Part shown: in pieces, positions 34,282 to 42,972 of the stretch | Layout of the letters: each line of letters starts with the position of its first letter | Position numbering within the stretch: position 1 is the first letter of the stretch | Made by a program: the position numbers and the translations under genes | Source: Candidatus Acidianus copahuensis | GTDB lineage: Archaea; Thermoproteota; Thermoprotei_A; Sulfolobales; Sulfolobaceae | DNA length: 64,000 bases | Assembly (NCBI RefSeq): GCF_000632495.1 | Contig: NZ_JFZT01000057.1 | Span: 116,542 to 180,541, forward strand | Direction of reading: 5' to 3' | Notes under the pieces: generated by a model | Seen by the model: only the letters and a program-made list of their open reading frames with translations | What the model was told of the DNA's origin: nothing | Databases searched by the model: none

Positions 34282-34761
34282 ATCAAATAACCTAAGCTAA
34301 TACGTTTTAACTTTATGGGATTTAAGTGATGTTATACCGCGCAGAAATGAAACTATGAGAGAACGTCTCCTAGGATATATACTTGAGTGAGATGTTTAGT
34401 AGTAAGTTACGGACAGAACTTAAGGCTTTAATAGATGTGGGTTAAAGGTTGATAGGTAAGCGAACACTGGTACAAATATCTTCCTAAGAAAGTATGGGTT
34501 TTCCCATATCCTTGGTCTTTAATAGGACTTTTAAGGTTATGAGAGGTTATCTCGTTAATTGGGCGATCGAAATGACGGTAACAGAACGTGGTGAAGCCCA
34601 AGGGTTATACGGATATGACAATAACTGTCCGAAAAACTCTAATCCCCTTGCGATCTTTACTACCATTTTCATACAATGTAGTGCTACGCTTTAACCAGTT
34701 CTAAACATTAATGAGTACCTCCTCTAAATCTTGATATTTATAAAATTAAATTTCTATATAG
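34282..34761. mobile_element. Spacer with decayed insertion-sequence relic
   Basis: The stretch contains GGACAGAACTTAAGG at 34411-34425, identical to the reverse complement of 63190-63204, and a region at 34541-34645 related to 10411-10515. A 66-codon frame at 34494-34694 spans part of the homology but has no partner and no recognised domain; I read it as debris of a transposase. The identity of the parent element is unknown. Confidence 0.5.
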
Positions 34762-36267
34762 TTAAAATCTTGAGATATACTTTAATAATTCTTTCTCGTA
34801 GAGAGTTCCTACGATCTTGCTTTCATCATCTACAACTGCAATGATAGGTACTCTAGTTTCCTCAAATTTCCTAAGCGCTGTCCTTATCTTTTCTTTTTTA
34901 TTTATTCTAGGTAAGTCTCTTAAAATCAAATCACAAGCAGTCAATTTCTCATAGAGCGAAGGTTCTATTTCCAATAGATCTTCAACGGACACATACCCTA
35001 TTGGACTCATCTCATTATTGACAATTACAATTGCAGTTAAATCATTTTCATTTATTTTACGGATAATCTCTCTTAAACTTTCGTTGCATGTAGAGAAAAC
35101 GAGACTAAGATTTCCAAGAGCGTTCTCTAGAAACGCTTTTCTTTCCTTCTTTACATGATAACCAGATTTTACCTTAAATAGAACAGGTATTATAAGTGCT
35201 TGTAAAGAAATTGCTAATGCCGAAATTGAGTAATTTATAGAATCAATGTACCCCAGGGTTAAAGCACTTATTAAGAGTGAAGCATCTACGCCACCCTTAA
35301 CTGATGTTCCTAAACCATTTACAGTTTTTTCTACATTTATTATTTTAGCTGATAAGTAGCCTGAAAGAAATTTTGTTATGAATATCGCTGAAAAAAGGAT
35401 CAATCCTATCTCTAAAATTTCATAATTTATCTTGGCGAAATAAAGTCCTATGCTTACAAAAAACAAAGGTTCAAACAAACCATACGTTATTCCCTTGAGC
35501 TTTATTAAGAGATCTGTCCGCTCCTTCAAATAATCCCTCAACAGATAGCCTAAGAATAAAGATGCTATTGCTGAATTAAATCCAACAATCTCTGCAATAA
35601 AACCAACTAATAATATGGAAAAGATTACAGTAGCTAATTCTATTTCTCTAGTATTTATGTTTTCTTCTATTTTATCTAGGATTTTTGCAAATTTTGATCC
35701 TAGAACGGCCAAGAAGATAAATAATCCAATTACTCCAACAATCATTAAAGGAAGTCGTTGAATAGGAGAGGAGAAGATAGAAAAAAGAATTACTGAGGCT
35801 ATTTCAACAAGCGTCCCCTGATAGAAGATTGTCTCTCCTAATTCCGATTTAGATATACCTAAATCAGTTAATAGTCTAGTTAAAGGTCCTACACTGGTCA
35901 TTACTAATGGAACAGAAAGAATCAATGGATTGCTTATGTCAAGGTACAACAGTAGATAAATTATTATAATTAAAGGTATAGTTAGCTGTATAATACTAGA
36001 TATCATTAATTTTTTTCTAAATTCTATTTTTCCACCTATTTCTTCAGCTCCAGCGATGAAAAGGAGGAAAATTATTCCTAGAGATGTAAAGAAAGATATA
36101 ATCGGGTTAATTCTAATTATGTCGAGTACGCCTCCACCTAGAATAATACCAATAAATATTGGACCGAGGAAAGGTATCAATCCTATCCTTGAAAATCCCT
36201 CTTCAGCTAATTTAGCAGCTATTAGAAGAACTCCTATGTAGAGCAAGCTTATTATTAAAATATTCAT
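34762..36267 (-). CDS. CPA2-family cation/proton antiporter with C-terminal CBS pair
   Basis: A 501-residue protein with a 12-13 helix Kef/NapA-like transport domain (about 1-365). The usual CPA2 motifs are seen in GPIFIGIILGGGVL and in the paired-helix region FNSAIASLFLGYLL. Two CBS repeats follow (about 380-500), ending IVGTLYEKELLKYI, which bind adenine nucleotides in other proteins and probably gate transport by energy state. It would exchange Na+ or K+ for H+. It is divergent from the DtxR-type regulator with 34 bp between starts. Confidence 0.88.
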   Translation of the reverse strand: MNILIISLLYIGVLLIAAKLAEEGFSRIGLIPFLGPIFIGIILGGGVLDIIRINPIISFFTSLGIIFLLFIAGAEEIGGKIEFRKKLMISSIIQLTIPLIIIIYLLLYLDISNPLILSVPLVMTSVGPLTRLLTDLGISKSELGETIFYQGTLVEIASVILFSIFSSPIQRLPLMIVGVIGLFIFLAVLGSKFAKILDKIEENINTREIELATVIFSILLVGFIAEIVGFNSAIASLFLGYLLRDYLKERTDLLIKLKGITYGLFEPLFFVSIGLYFAKINYEILEIGLILFSAIFITKFLSGYLSAKIINVEKTVNGLGTSVKGGVDASLLISALTLGYIDSINYSISALAISLQALIIPVLFKVKSGYHVKKERKAFLENALGNLSLVFSTCNESLREIIRKINENDLTAIVIVNNEMSPIGYVSVEDLLEIEPSLYEKLTACDLILRDLPRINKKEKIRTALRKFEETRVPIIAVVDDESKIVGTLYEKELLKYISRF

Positions 36268-36301
36268 GCAAAGGCTTATTTCTTCATAGGTTATATTAAA
36301 T

Positions 36302-36697
36302 TTGATGAAGTACTCTTATAGAGAGCTTCAGTACTTAATAGTAATAAAGAAACTTAATGACGGAAACAAACCTGCGAAGTTGACTGAAGTAGCTAGAGAT
36401 GTTAGTGTCACTGCTTCTAGTGCCTTTGAGGAAATAAAACACCTTTCCGATAAAGGATTGATAAAAAAGGAAGGTCAAAAAATATGGATCACCGATGAAG
36501 GAAAGGATTACATAAATAAGGCAATAAGGGCTCACAGAGTTGTGGAATCCTTTCTAGTAAAGCTAGGAATGGACAAGGATGAGGCATGTAATTATTCCAG
36601 ACAATTTGATCTTTTGGTTCCTGAAGAAATAGTCGAGAAACTTTACAGCTTTCTAGGTAAACCAAATAATTGCCCTCATGGTGAGGGAATACCATAA
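36302..36697 (+). CDS. DtxR/MntR-family metal-dependent regulator
   Basis: A 131-residue repressor with an N-terminal winged helix (LTEVARDVSVTASSAFEEIKHLSDKGLI) and a dimerisation domain with metal-binding residues in AHRVVESFLVKLG and in the C-terminal NNCPHGEGIP, the DtxR/MntR signature. It lacks the SH3-like third domain. It would sense Fe2+ or Mn2+. The antiporter gene is divergent and the TauE permease gene follows 60 bp later; either may be regulated, but no operator is identified. Confidence 0.9.
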   Translation: MMKYSYRELQYLIVIKKLNDGNKPAKLTEVARDVSVTASSAFEEIKHLSDKGLIKKEGQKIWITDEGKDYINKAIRAHRVVESFLVKLGMDKDEACNYSRQFDLLVPEEIVEKLYSFLGKPNNCPHGEGIP

Positions 36698-36757
36698 TTC
36701 CTTTATTCGTTTTTTCAATCGAAACTTTTTAAAGTATAAAGTAAAGACAAGTTATTT

Positions 36758-37654
36758 ATGACTATAGTAATAGAAGTAACGGCTATACAATACATATTAG
36801 CAGTAATATCTGGAGTAGCAGTAGGTTTTAGCTTAGGTCTAATAGGAGGGGGTGGTTCAATACTTGCCGTTCCTCTTCTGCTATATTTTGTAGGTCTAGC
36901 TACAGTTCCTCCTCAATATGCAACGAATCCAACATTAGCAAGACAATATTTGGACCTGGTAGATCACGTTGCATTAGGTACTACCGCTTTAGCTGTTGGA
37001 TTAAATGCATATATTAACAGTTATATGCATTTTAGAAAAGGAAATGTAAAGTTAATGGAGGGAATATTCTTTACGATTCCAGGTATTGTAGGTGCTATAG
37101 TTGGAGGGATAGTTAGCCATATTACTCCGGGTCAGGCCCTTCTCTTCTTCTTCGGAATTTTGATGATCGCAGTAGCTTTATTAATGCTCAGACCACAAAA
37201 ACAGCCACAACCAGGAACCTCAATTTCTCGTCCAATTAGTATATCTATTGGAAAATTAAAGATATCAGATATATCAATTCAGAAAATAATACCTGCTGGG
37301 TTTATCGTCGGATTTGCCTCTGGTTACTTTGGAATAGGTGGGGGTTTCCTAATAGTTCCGGGCCTACTTTTTAGCACTGGTCTTTGCATGATAAAAGCTG
37401 TTGGTACATCCCTCTTATCTGTAGGAACTTTTGGAATTACTTCGGCTGCAGTTTACGCATATTATGGTTATGTTCTTCCATTACTTAGCATAGCTTATTT
37501 AGTGGGAGGGATAGGAGGAGGTTATGCCGGTTCTGCTATAGCTTCTAAAATGCCAAGAGGTCTGCTTAGAAAGATTTTCGCTATAATTATAATAGTAACT
37601 GCTATATATATAATGTTTGAAAGCTATAAGGGATTATTTCTGATCTTCCATTAG
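36758..37654 (+). CDS. TauE/SafE family anion permease
   Basis: A 298-residue membrane protein with two homologous halves, each carrying a glycine-rich loop: LIGGGGSILAVPLLL in the first and FGIGGGFLIVPGLLF in the second. About eight helices are predicted. TauE/SafE proteins move sulfite, sulfonates or other small organic sulfur anions, which fits a sulfur-metabolising organism. TTTTTAAAGTA about 27 bp upstream indicates a leaderless transcript starting at ATG 36758. Confidence 0.9.
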   Translation: MTIVIEVTAIQYILAVISGVAVGFSLGLIGGGGSILAVPLLLYFVGLATVPPQYATNPTLARQYLDLVDHVALGTTALAVGLNAYINSYMHFRKGNVKLMEGIFFTIPGIVGAIVGGIVSHITPGQALLFFFGILMIAVALLMLRPQKQPQPGTSISRPISISIGKLKISDISIQKIIPAGFIVGFASGYFGIGGGFLIVPGLLFSTGLCMIKAVGTSLLSVGTFGITSAAVYAYYGYVLPLLSIAYLVGGIGGGYAGSAIASKMPRGLLRKIFAIIIIVTAIYIMFESYKGLFLIFH

Positions 37655-37942
37655 GCTATTGTAAGTTAATTCAATTTTTTTGGATAGAATTTTTATACAA
37701 TCGTTTACGCTTTTCATAAGGGATTCTGAATCTTGTTCCTTTAGAGATTTTTCTAAGGAACTAGTACAAGGATTTAGTTCCTTATCTTTTGAATATCTTC
37801 TCATGAATTCAGCCACTTCATTTCCTACCCAACTGTAAATTGTATTTCCCTTCCTTTCTTCAACGTGGAGCTTTACCTTTTCAAGAGACGTTTTTGCAAG
37901 AATCAAGTCTTGCATTTCAATAAACTTTTTTGAGATTGTCAT
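37634..37942 (-). CDS. Hypothetical helical protein
   Basis: I do not recognise a family. The 102-residue, charged product is predicted almost fully helical with two cysteines (in NPCTSSL and NDCIKIL). It is convergent with the TauE permease and overlaps its last 21 nt. A TATA-like TTATAT in the divergent spacer serves it or its neighbour. Confidence 0.55.
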   Translation of the reverse strand: MTISKKFIEMQDLILAKTSLEKVKLHVEERKGNTIYSWVGNEVAEFMRRYSKDKELNPCTSSLEKSLKEQDSESLMKSVNDCIKILSKKIELTYNSLMEDQK

Positions 37943-37980
37943 TTGGAAAAATCTTTATATCATGAATTAAAGCTTTGTGT

Positions 37981-38469
37981 ATGGCATGGAAAAAAGGAGG
38001 TTCTGTTAAGGACTATTACCTTTATGTTGTTATCTTTGCTGTAATTCTTTCCATTATTGTTCTTCCTTTGGGAAAACTAGCTCCCCTTGATGAGCCTAGA
38101 GTTTATGCATACGACGGTCACTATTATGATCTAGGAATACCTGTTGGTATATCGTTTTCGGCTTTTATTCTATTAATGATATTCATAATTTCTGGGATAA
38201 TTTTTTGGGGGACAGGTAATATCTGGTATAATGTAATTATAGATTCTTCAGCATTAGCTTTTATATTTATGAATTATCTAAATTATTATATAATATGGGA
38301 AGTATTCAAACCTCACATAACATTTTTCCCATTTTTAGTTGAAATAATATATAATAACTCGAAGGCTTTACAAGTAGATATGGGTCAAATAGTGCTAGTT
38401 ATATTTTTATATAGACTCTACAAAAACATAAAGAAGCCCCGTCCCCTATCTGGAGCGGACAAACAATAA
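37981..38469 (+). CDS. Hypothetical membrane protein
   Basis: I do not recognise a family. The 162-residue product has about four hydrophobic helices. ATG 37981 lies about 25 bp after CTTTATATC, the leaderless spacing, so I choose it over TTG 37975. Its last 11 codons run through a GC-richer stretch (from 38431) that forms an 8-bp inverted repeat with 38494-38501. The end of the frame may therefore come from an inserted sequence. Confidence 0.55.
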   Translation: MAWKKGGSVKDYYLYVVIFAVILSIIVLPLGKLAPLDEPRVYAYDGHYYDLGIPVGISFSAFILLMIFIISGIIFWGTGNIWYNVIIDSSALAFIFMNYLNYYIIWEVFKPHITFFPFLVEIIYNNSKALQVDMGQIVLVIFLYRLYKNIKKPRPLSGADKQ

Positions 38470-38504
38470 AGCGTGAATGAGGTTTCCACAGCAGGACGGG
38501 GTAC

Positions 38505-38554
38505 ATGATGACGCCGACATAATCTGAATAGTGAAGGCAGGGTCGATAAACTGA
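38505..38554 (+). ncRNA. Candidate C/D box sRNA
   Basis: The order and spacing match archaeal C/D guides: C box ATGATGA (38505-38511), 12-nt guide, D' box CTGA (38524-38527), 3-nt spacer, degenerate C' GTGAAGG (38531-38537), 13-nt guide, D box CTGA (38551-38554). Such RNAs guide 2'-O-methylation opposite the fifth base before D or D'. The C' box is weak and no target is proven, so this is a candidate only. Confidence 0.5.
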
Positions 38555-38799
38555 TACCCTTTATATTTTTCCCTTAAGAGAATTAAGAATAAGGAAGTTT
38601 TTAAATTCCTAAAGAAAAAGAGGGAGGGCAAGTTCACTTAGATGCTACGTATATATTATTTACCACTTGCAATCTATAGTAGTTTACTCTAAAAACAGTA
38701 GAGAATTGAGAAATAATATTAAGGAATATTAAGACTTTACTAATCCCTTGAAAGGTTAAGGAATATGAACTATACCGACTTGAAGGTCTGGGCTTCCTA

Positions 38800-39740
38800 C
38801 TTTCTCGTCAACCTTTGGCTTGACCAAGGTAGAGGGCCAACTCCACAGGATCTGAGGTGACTCTCAGCCAGCACGAGACAAAACGTTAATGGAATCAACT
38901 AAATCGCTGCTTGCGAAGTAACCACAACCTTCGCAGACAAAAAGCTCTCTGCGAAAGAGGAATTTCACTTTTGACCTAGCTATAACGTGGACAAGCCCTT
39001 GAAGTATATGCGGGACTAACCAATTTCACCTCTTTCCCATTCTCCATCTGTCAAGCGAATATCTCCCCATCTCGTAGAAACCGACGTCAGTAAGTGAAGG
39101 TAAAAGAGACTAACAGAACGTGAAACGAGTTACTTAAATTTTTATATATCCTCCATAGCCAACATGTCGTAGTTCTTGGCGAGATACTTCCCTGTCTTAA
39201 AGTATAAGTCACGACGGAAATTAGGTCTATCTGTCTTAAATCTGCCTTGTTTAATCCTTTCCATACCGTTCATAAAAGTAAATTGCCTCCACGAGTAACG
39301 TGTTATACATCTCACGCGCAAACTAGCGGGGTTTTTTAACGCCCCTAATGTTTTTCTTTTCGCATAAGATCTTAACCGGAGTACTTCCGTGGATATAACA
39401 TTATTATTTGGCGTCAATTTATCCATTCTCTTGAGAGAAGGGTATTCTTGATCCATTCTCATAAAAACTTTGAGAAGGTAAGGTTTAAGATAATTAACGT
39501 AACATGCACTTCAAGAAATTGTCTACGTTATGTGTAGCAACCGTAAGCGACTTTCATTTGCGAGAAGTTGGTTACATCACTGACCGTGGACTTGTTTTTC
39601 CTAAACATCTCATTCTGGTTAGATACCTCCTCAGATCGGGAGTTTCCTCACTTTGGTAAGTCCAAGAATTTACTGCTAAGTAAAAGCCTAACGAAAGGCT
39701 GGAGTAGTTCACTTATAAACTGGATAGTAAGAATAGAAAA
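38800..39740 (-). pseudogene. Decayed TnpB (IS200/IS605 OrfB) gene
   Basis: Read on the minus strand, broken frames show TnpB landmarks in order. An N-terminal helical part lies near 39462. KYLAKNYDMLAMEDI (about 39142-39190) matches the RuvC-II region around the catalytic Glu. LTDVGFYEMGRYSLDRWRM follows. The zinc-ribbon half FVCEGCGYFASSDLVDSINVLSRAG is near 38875-38950. The end VGSPDLQVG is near 38780-38810. Several stop codons and frame changes separate these pieces. The intact 106-codon frame at 39142-39462 is only one fragment. No tnpA is visible. Confidence 0.72.
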
Positions 39741-39742
39741 CT

Positions 39743-40387
39743 GTGGAAATAGATGATATAGCAAGGGAAGTAGAATCGTGCAGAAAGTGTAAACTTAGTA
39801 TATCCAGGATAAGAGCGGTTCCAGGTGAAGGTAATCCTAGAGCTAGAGTAATGTTAATAGGTGAAGCGCCAGGAGCTAATGAGGATAAAGAGGGAAGACC
39901 GTTTGTTGGAGCTGCTGGAAAATTTCTGACGCAATTATTAGCTTCTATTGGTCTGTCAAGAGACATGGTGTTTATAACAAATTTAGTTAAATGTAGACCT
40001 CCAGAGAATAGAGATCCAGAGAAAGACGAGATCTCAGCCTGTTCTCAATATTTAGAGAGACAAATTCTTTCTATCAAACCTGAGATAATAGTTACACTAG
40101 GAAGACATTCCACAACCTATATGATGGCTAAGCTTGGAATCTCTCCCAAGACAATAAATTCTGTAAGAGGAAAATTCTACTTTATTTCTTCCTACAATTG
40201 CTACGTTTTTCCTACATTTCACCCTGCAGCGGCGTTATATAATCCATCTCTCAGAAAGGAATTAGAAGAGGATTTCAAGAAGCTAGGAGAAAGAATTAAC
40301 TCTAAAAAGGTAACGCTAGATACCTTCATGGTAGGTAATGGATCTGGGAATAAAGGAAAAGAAGGTAGTGGTGACAGCATCAAGTAA
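39743..40387 (+). CDS. Type-4 (Fe-S) uracil-DNA glycosylase
   Basis: Removes uracil from DNA, countering cytosine deamination at high temperature. The 214-residue product has the GEAPGANEDKEGRPF active-site block (40-54), the late HPAAALYNPSLR, and four cysteines for a 4Fe-4S cluster: Cys13, Cys16, Cys84 and Cys100. The start is GTG 39743; an earlier start would run into the tnpB relic. The downstream SDR gene begins 50 nt before its stop in another frame, so the two are coupled. Confidence 0.93.
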   Translation: MEIDDIAREVESCRKCKLSISRIRAVPGEGNPRARVMLIGEAPGANEDKEGRPFVGAAGKFLTQLLASIGLSRDMVFITNLVKCRPPENRDPEKDEISACSQYLERQILSIKPEIIVTLGRHSTTYMMAKLGISPKTINSVRGKFYFISSYNCYVFPTFHPAAALYNPSLRKELEEDFKKLGERINSKKVTLDTFMVGNGSGNKGKEGSGDSIK

Positions 40388-41117
40388 AGGTATAGGTTTC
40401 GCTATAGCTAAAAGGTTTCTGGAAGAGGGTTCGATAGTTGTAATCTCATCCCACGACGAAAAAAATCTGCAGAAAGCATACGAAAAATTAAAGGAATACG
40501 GTAATGTAAAAAAGGAAATAGCCGATCTTTCAAATCCTAATAGCGTTAAAAACTTAATAAGGAAATCCGTTGATATTATGGGCGGATTGGACGTCTTAGT
40601 TTACGTTACAGGAAGTCCAAAACCTGGAGATTTACTGAGCCTAAAGGATGAGGACTGGAGTTATGCCTTTAATCTTTTGCTTATGAGTGCCGTTGTGGCA
40701 GTAAGGGAAGCAGGAAACGTGATGGGGAGAGGAGGAAGAATAATACTTTCAACCTCTATGACGTTAAGACAACCTATAGATAATTTGGACTTGTCCAATG
40801 TAGTTAGGCTTTCTCTAGCTGGTTTAGTAAAGTCTGCTTCGAGGGAGTTTGCCTCTAAAGGTATTCTAGTTAATGGTGTAATGCCAGGTTGGATTTTTAC
40901 TGATAGAGTAAAACAATTAGTTAAGGATAGATCGTTAAGAGAAAATAAGAGTGAAGAAGAAGTTCTTCAAGATATAACGAAGGATATTCCTCTAGGGAGG
41001 ATTGGACAACCTGAAGAATTGGCAAATGTCGTTCTTTTCTTAGCTTCTTCACTATCAACTTATATTACTGGTTCATTAATCCCTGTAGACGGTGGTGTTA
41101 TAAAGGCAATATTTTAA
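40338..41117 (+). CDS. SDR-family oxidoreductase lacking the usual YxxxK
   Basis: Short-chain dehydrogenase fold of 259 residues with cofactor loop TASSKGIG (13-20) and a catalytic-type Ser in ILSTS (136-140). Where SDR enzymes have Tyr-x-x-x-Lys, this one has SNVVR (153-157), so both catalytic residues are replaced. A known BKR-like SDR subgroup shares an LxLSNxxR pattern, so it may still act or may be a binding protein. VNGVMPGWIFTDR and the ending TGSLIPVDGG are standard. It overlaps the uracil glycosylase gene by 50 nt. Confidence 0.82.
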   Translation: MDLGIKEKKVVVTASSKGIGFAIAKRFLEEGSIVVISSHDEKNLQKAYEKLKEYGNVKKEIADLSNPNSVKNLIRKSVDIMGGLDVLVYVTGSPKPGDLLSLKDEDWSYAFNLLLMSAVVAVREAGNVMGRGGRIILSTSMTLRQPIDNLDLSNVVRLSLAGLVKSASREFASKGILVNGVMPGWIFTDRVKQLVKDRSLRENKSEEEVLQDITKDIPLGRIGQPEELANVVLFLASSLSTYITGSLIPVDGGVIKAIF

Positions 41118-41227
41118 AAGAGATCGGCTGATAATACCCCCTTTTTTCTTTACTTAGAGAAAGAACGTGAATAATTTGGTCAATTGTTAAATTAGTATCT
41201 CTCCAATCTTGTGGTCAGTGAGTACTA

Positions 41228-42709
41228 TTGAGATTGACCGAGTTTTACACTAATAACTTTAGGAGTCTTAGTGAGATTAACGTAAAGGAGCTTGGGGGTC
41301 TTAACCTTATAGTTGGGTTTAACGGATATGGTAAGACAAACTTTCTCTCAGCAATTTATCTCCTTATTAAGAATTTGTCAGCTGGAATCGAGAAAAGAAC
41401 TGTAGATGATAGGAACCAAGAATTGATGTTACTTTGGCAAGGCTACGATACATCAAAAGAGATAATCTTAGGAGGCAAATTTGTTTTCTCCGAAAAGGAA
41501 GTATTGAAAATTATAGGAAAGTCTAAGGATATGGAGGTAGAGGTTAGAAACAGACTAAAATATGAAAGGGGGGAAGTGAATTGGAACTTAGATTTGTTAA
41601 AAGTTAATGGTAGTGTTCCAATGAAGGACGATATAGAGGACGTAAGAAAACTCTTTGATTCGGCATCTTCCCAAGTAGAGTATGTTCCAATATTTGATCA
41701 AAATTACTTTGATGATGTAATGAAGAGAATAGTAGAAATAAGCAGATCTCCGATAAATTTGAGGAAATATTGGTATGACTTTGTAAATTTAGTTAGCGCA
41801 ACAATACCTGAAATAAAAGGCCTAGAAATTTGGGATGGAGGAAAGTTAGTTCTAAACGTGTATAATTTACCAATATATATCGATTTAGCTGCAAGCGGGT
41901 TCCAGAGAGTCATCCTGATGTTATTCGTAATATGGTTAAGTGGAAATAAAATACTTCTCCTAGAAGAACCGGAAGTTAATATGCATCCAACATTACAATA
42001 TAAGTTAATAAAGCTCTTAAGGAGTTGGACTGATAACGGTTTACTTCAAGTTTTTATGACTACACATTCTCCCTTCATAGTCTCTAGTCCAGTAGATAAT
42101 TACATTGTTTTAAAGAGAAATACGGAGTTTTCGACAGCTATGAATGTTAAACTAGATGAGGATACTTTAAGTCTATTAAGTATATTGAAGGTTAATCTTA
42201 GTGATCTTCTCTTCACTAAACATGTGATATTAACTAGTGATGCTTTTGAACCAGAGGCCTTAAATAATCTATTAAGAAAATTAGGAATAAGTGTTGAATA
42301 TAGTGGAATATATATTAATTCAATAAACAATGACCTAGAGCTTCAAGCATGGCAGAAATTAAGAGAAATGCTGAAACTTGATGTAACATTCATGGGTCTT
42401 TGCGATAAAGTTGATATAAAGGAACAATGTATACCAATTTCCAGAGAGATGGAAGCGTATTATAGTAAATCTGGGATTATTGAAGCGCTTAGAAGATTAA
42501 ACATATTTCCAGATGAGAAAGAACTTAGAGACTTAGGAAAAGATGAAAATATGAGGTGGATTTCAAACATTCTTAGGAAGAGGGGTTTGGATTACCTTCA
42601 GCTAAGAGGTTCCATAGGAGATATAGTAACAAGAGTTGACTCGGTAGAGTTACCAAAGGAAGTAGAGCTTTTGGCGAATAAAATTAAATCTTTACAAGCA
42701 TATAATTAA
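41228..42709 (+). CDS. OLD/RecF-like AAA ATPase with degenerate TOPRIM-like C-domain
   Basis: A 493-residue ABC-type ATPase related to OLD and RecF proteins. Walker A is GFNGYGKTN (30-38), Walker B is in KILLLEEPEVNMHP (about 239-252), and MTTHSPF holds the switch His. The C-terminal third resembles the OLD TOPRIM nuclease (LTSDAFEPEALNNLL for VEGxtE, and FMGLCDKVD for the DxD), but the acidic residues are incomplete, so nuclease activity is doubtful. OLD-like proteins occur in DNA repair and phage defence. The start is TTG 41228. The next gene begins 2 bp after the stop. Confidence 0.8.
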   Translation: MRLTEFYTNNFRSLSEINVKELGGLNLIVGFNGYGKTNFLSAIYLLIKNLSAGIEKRTVDDRNQELMLLWQGYDTSKEIILGGKFVFSEKEVLKIIGKSKDMEVEVRNRLKYERGEVNWNLDLLKVNGSVPMKDDIEDVRKLFDSASSQVEYVPIFDQNYFDDVMKRIVEISRSPINLRKYWYDFVNLVSATIPEIKGLEIWDGGKLVLNVYNLPIYIDLAASGFQRVILMLFVIWLSGNKILLLEEPEVNMHPTLQYKLIKLLRSWTDNGLLQVFMTTHSPFIVSSPVDNYIVLKRNTEFSTAMNVKLDEDTLSLLSILKVNLSDLLFTKHVILTSDAFEPEALNNLLRKLGISVEYSGIYINSINNDLELQAWQKLREMLKLDVTFMGLCDKVDIKEQCIPISREMEAYYSKSGIIEALRRLNIFPDEKELRDLGKDENMRWISNILRKRGLDYLQLRGSIGDIVTRVDSVELPKEVELLANKIKSLQAYN

Positions 42710-42711
42710 TT

Positions 42712-42972
42712 ATGCAAGGTCTTATAGAGCTAGGTATTCTTTTAGTCTTCTTTGGATTCATGATTGTTTTTCTAGGCGTAATTTATGAAGCATTCAGAAA
42801 TAGAGGAGAAAAAGAAGGAGAGGAAAGAAAGACTGAAGCAGGAGGAATAATTTTGATCGGTCCGATACCTATTATCTTCGGTAGCTCAAAAAAGATAGAA
42901 AAATGGATGGTTATTATTGCTTTGATTATTGTGATTATAATGGTTTTGTTTTATGCTATCCAATTTATATGA
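42712..42972 (+). CDS. DUF131-type small membrane protein
   Basis: An 86-residue protein with two membrane helices (about 3-22 and 62-82) joined by a charged loop and the sequence GGIILIGPIPIIFGSSKK, which is typical of the archaeal TIGR00304/DUF131 family of unknown role. It begins 2 bp after the OLD-like ATPase stop and is probably on the same message. It ends 8 nt into the convergent glutamate dehydrogenase gene. Confidence 0.82.
   Translation: MQGLIELGILLVFFGFMIVFLGVIYEAFRNRGEKEGEERKTEAGGIILIGPIPIIFGSSKKIEKWMVIIALIIVIIMVLFYAIQFI

Noticed and set aside
34494..34694. 66-codon plus-strand frame as a gene
   Set aside because: No recognised domain, and the related sequence at 10411 is frame-broken; best read as insertion-sequence debris.
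38437..38501. CCCCGTCC/GGACGGGG inverted repeat as part of the sRNA
   Set aside because: It is a perfect 8-bp pair, but the loop of about 50 nt contains the end of a coding frame and lies upstream of the C box. No known RNA plan fits, so it is noted only.
38446..38637. Minus-strand 63-codon frame
   Set aside because: Low-complexity composition; it covers the sRNA candidate on the other strand and has no start signals.
39142..39462. 106-codon minus-strand frame as an intact gene
   Set aside because: It covers only the middle of TnpB; flanking parts continue in other frames with stops, so it is part of a pseudogene.
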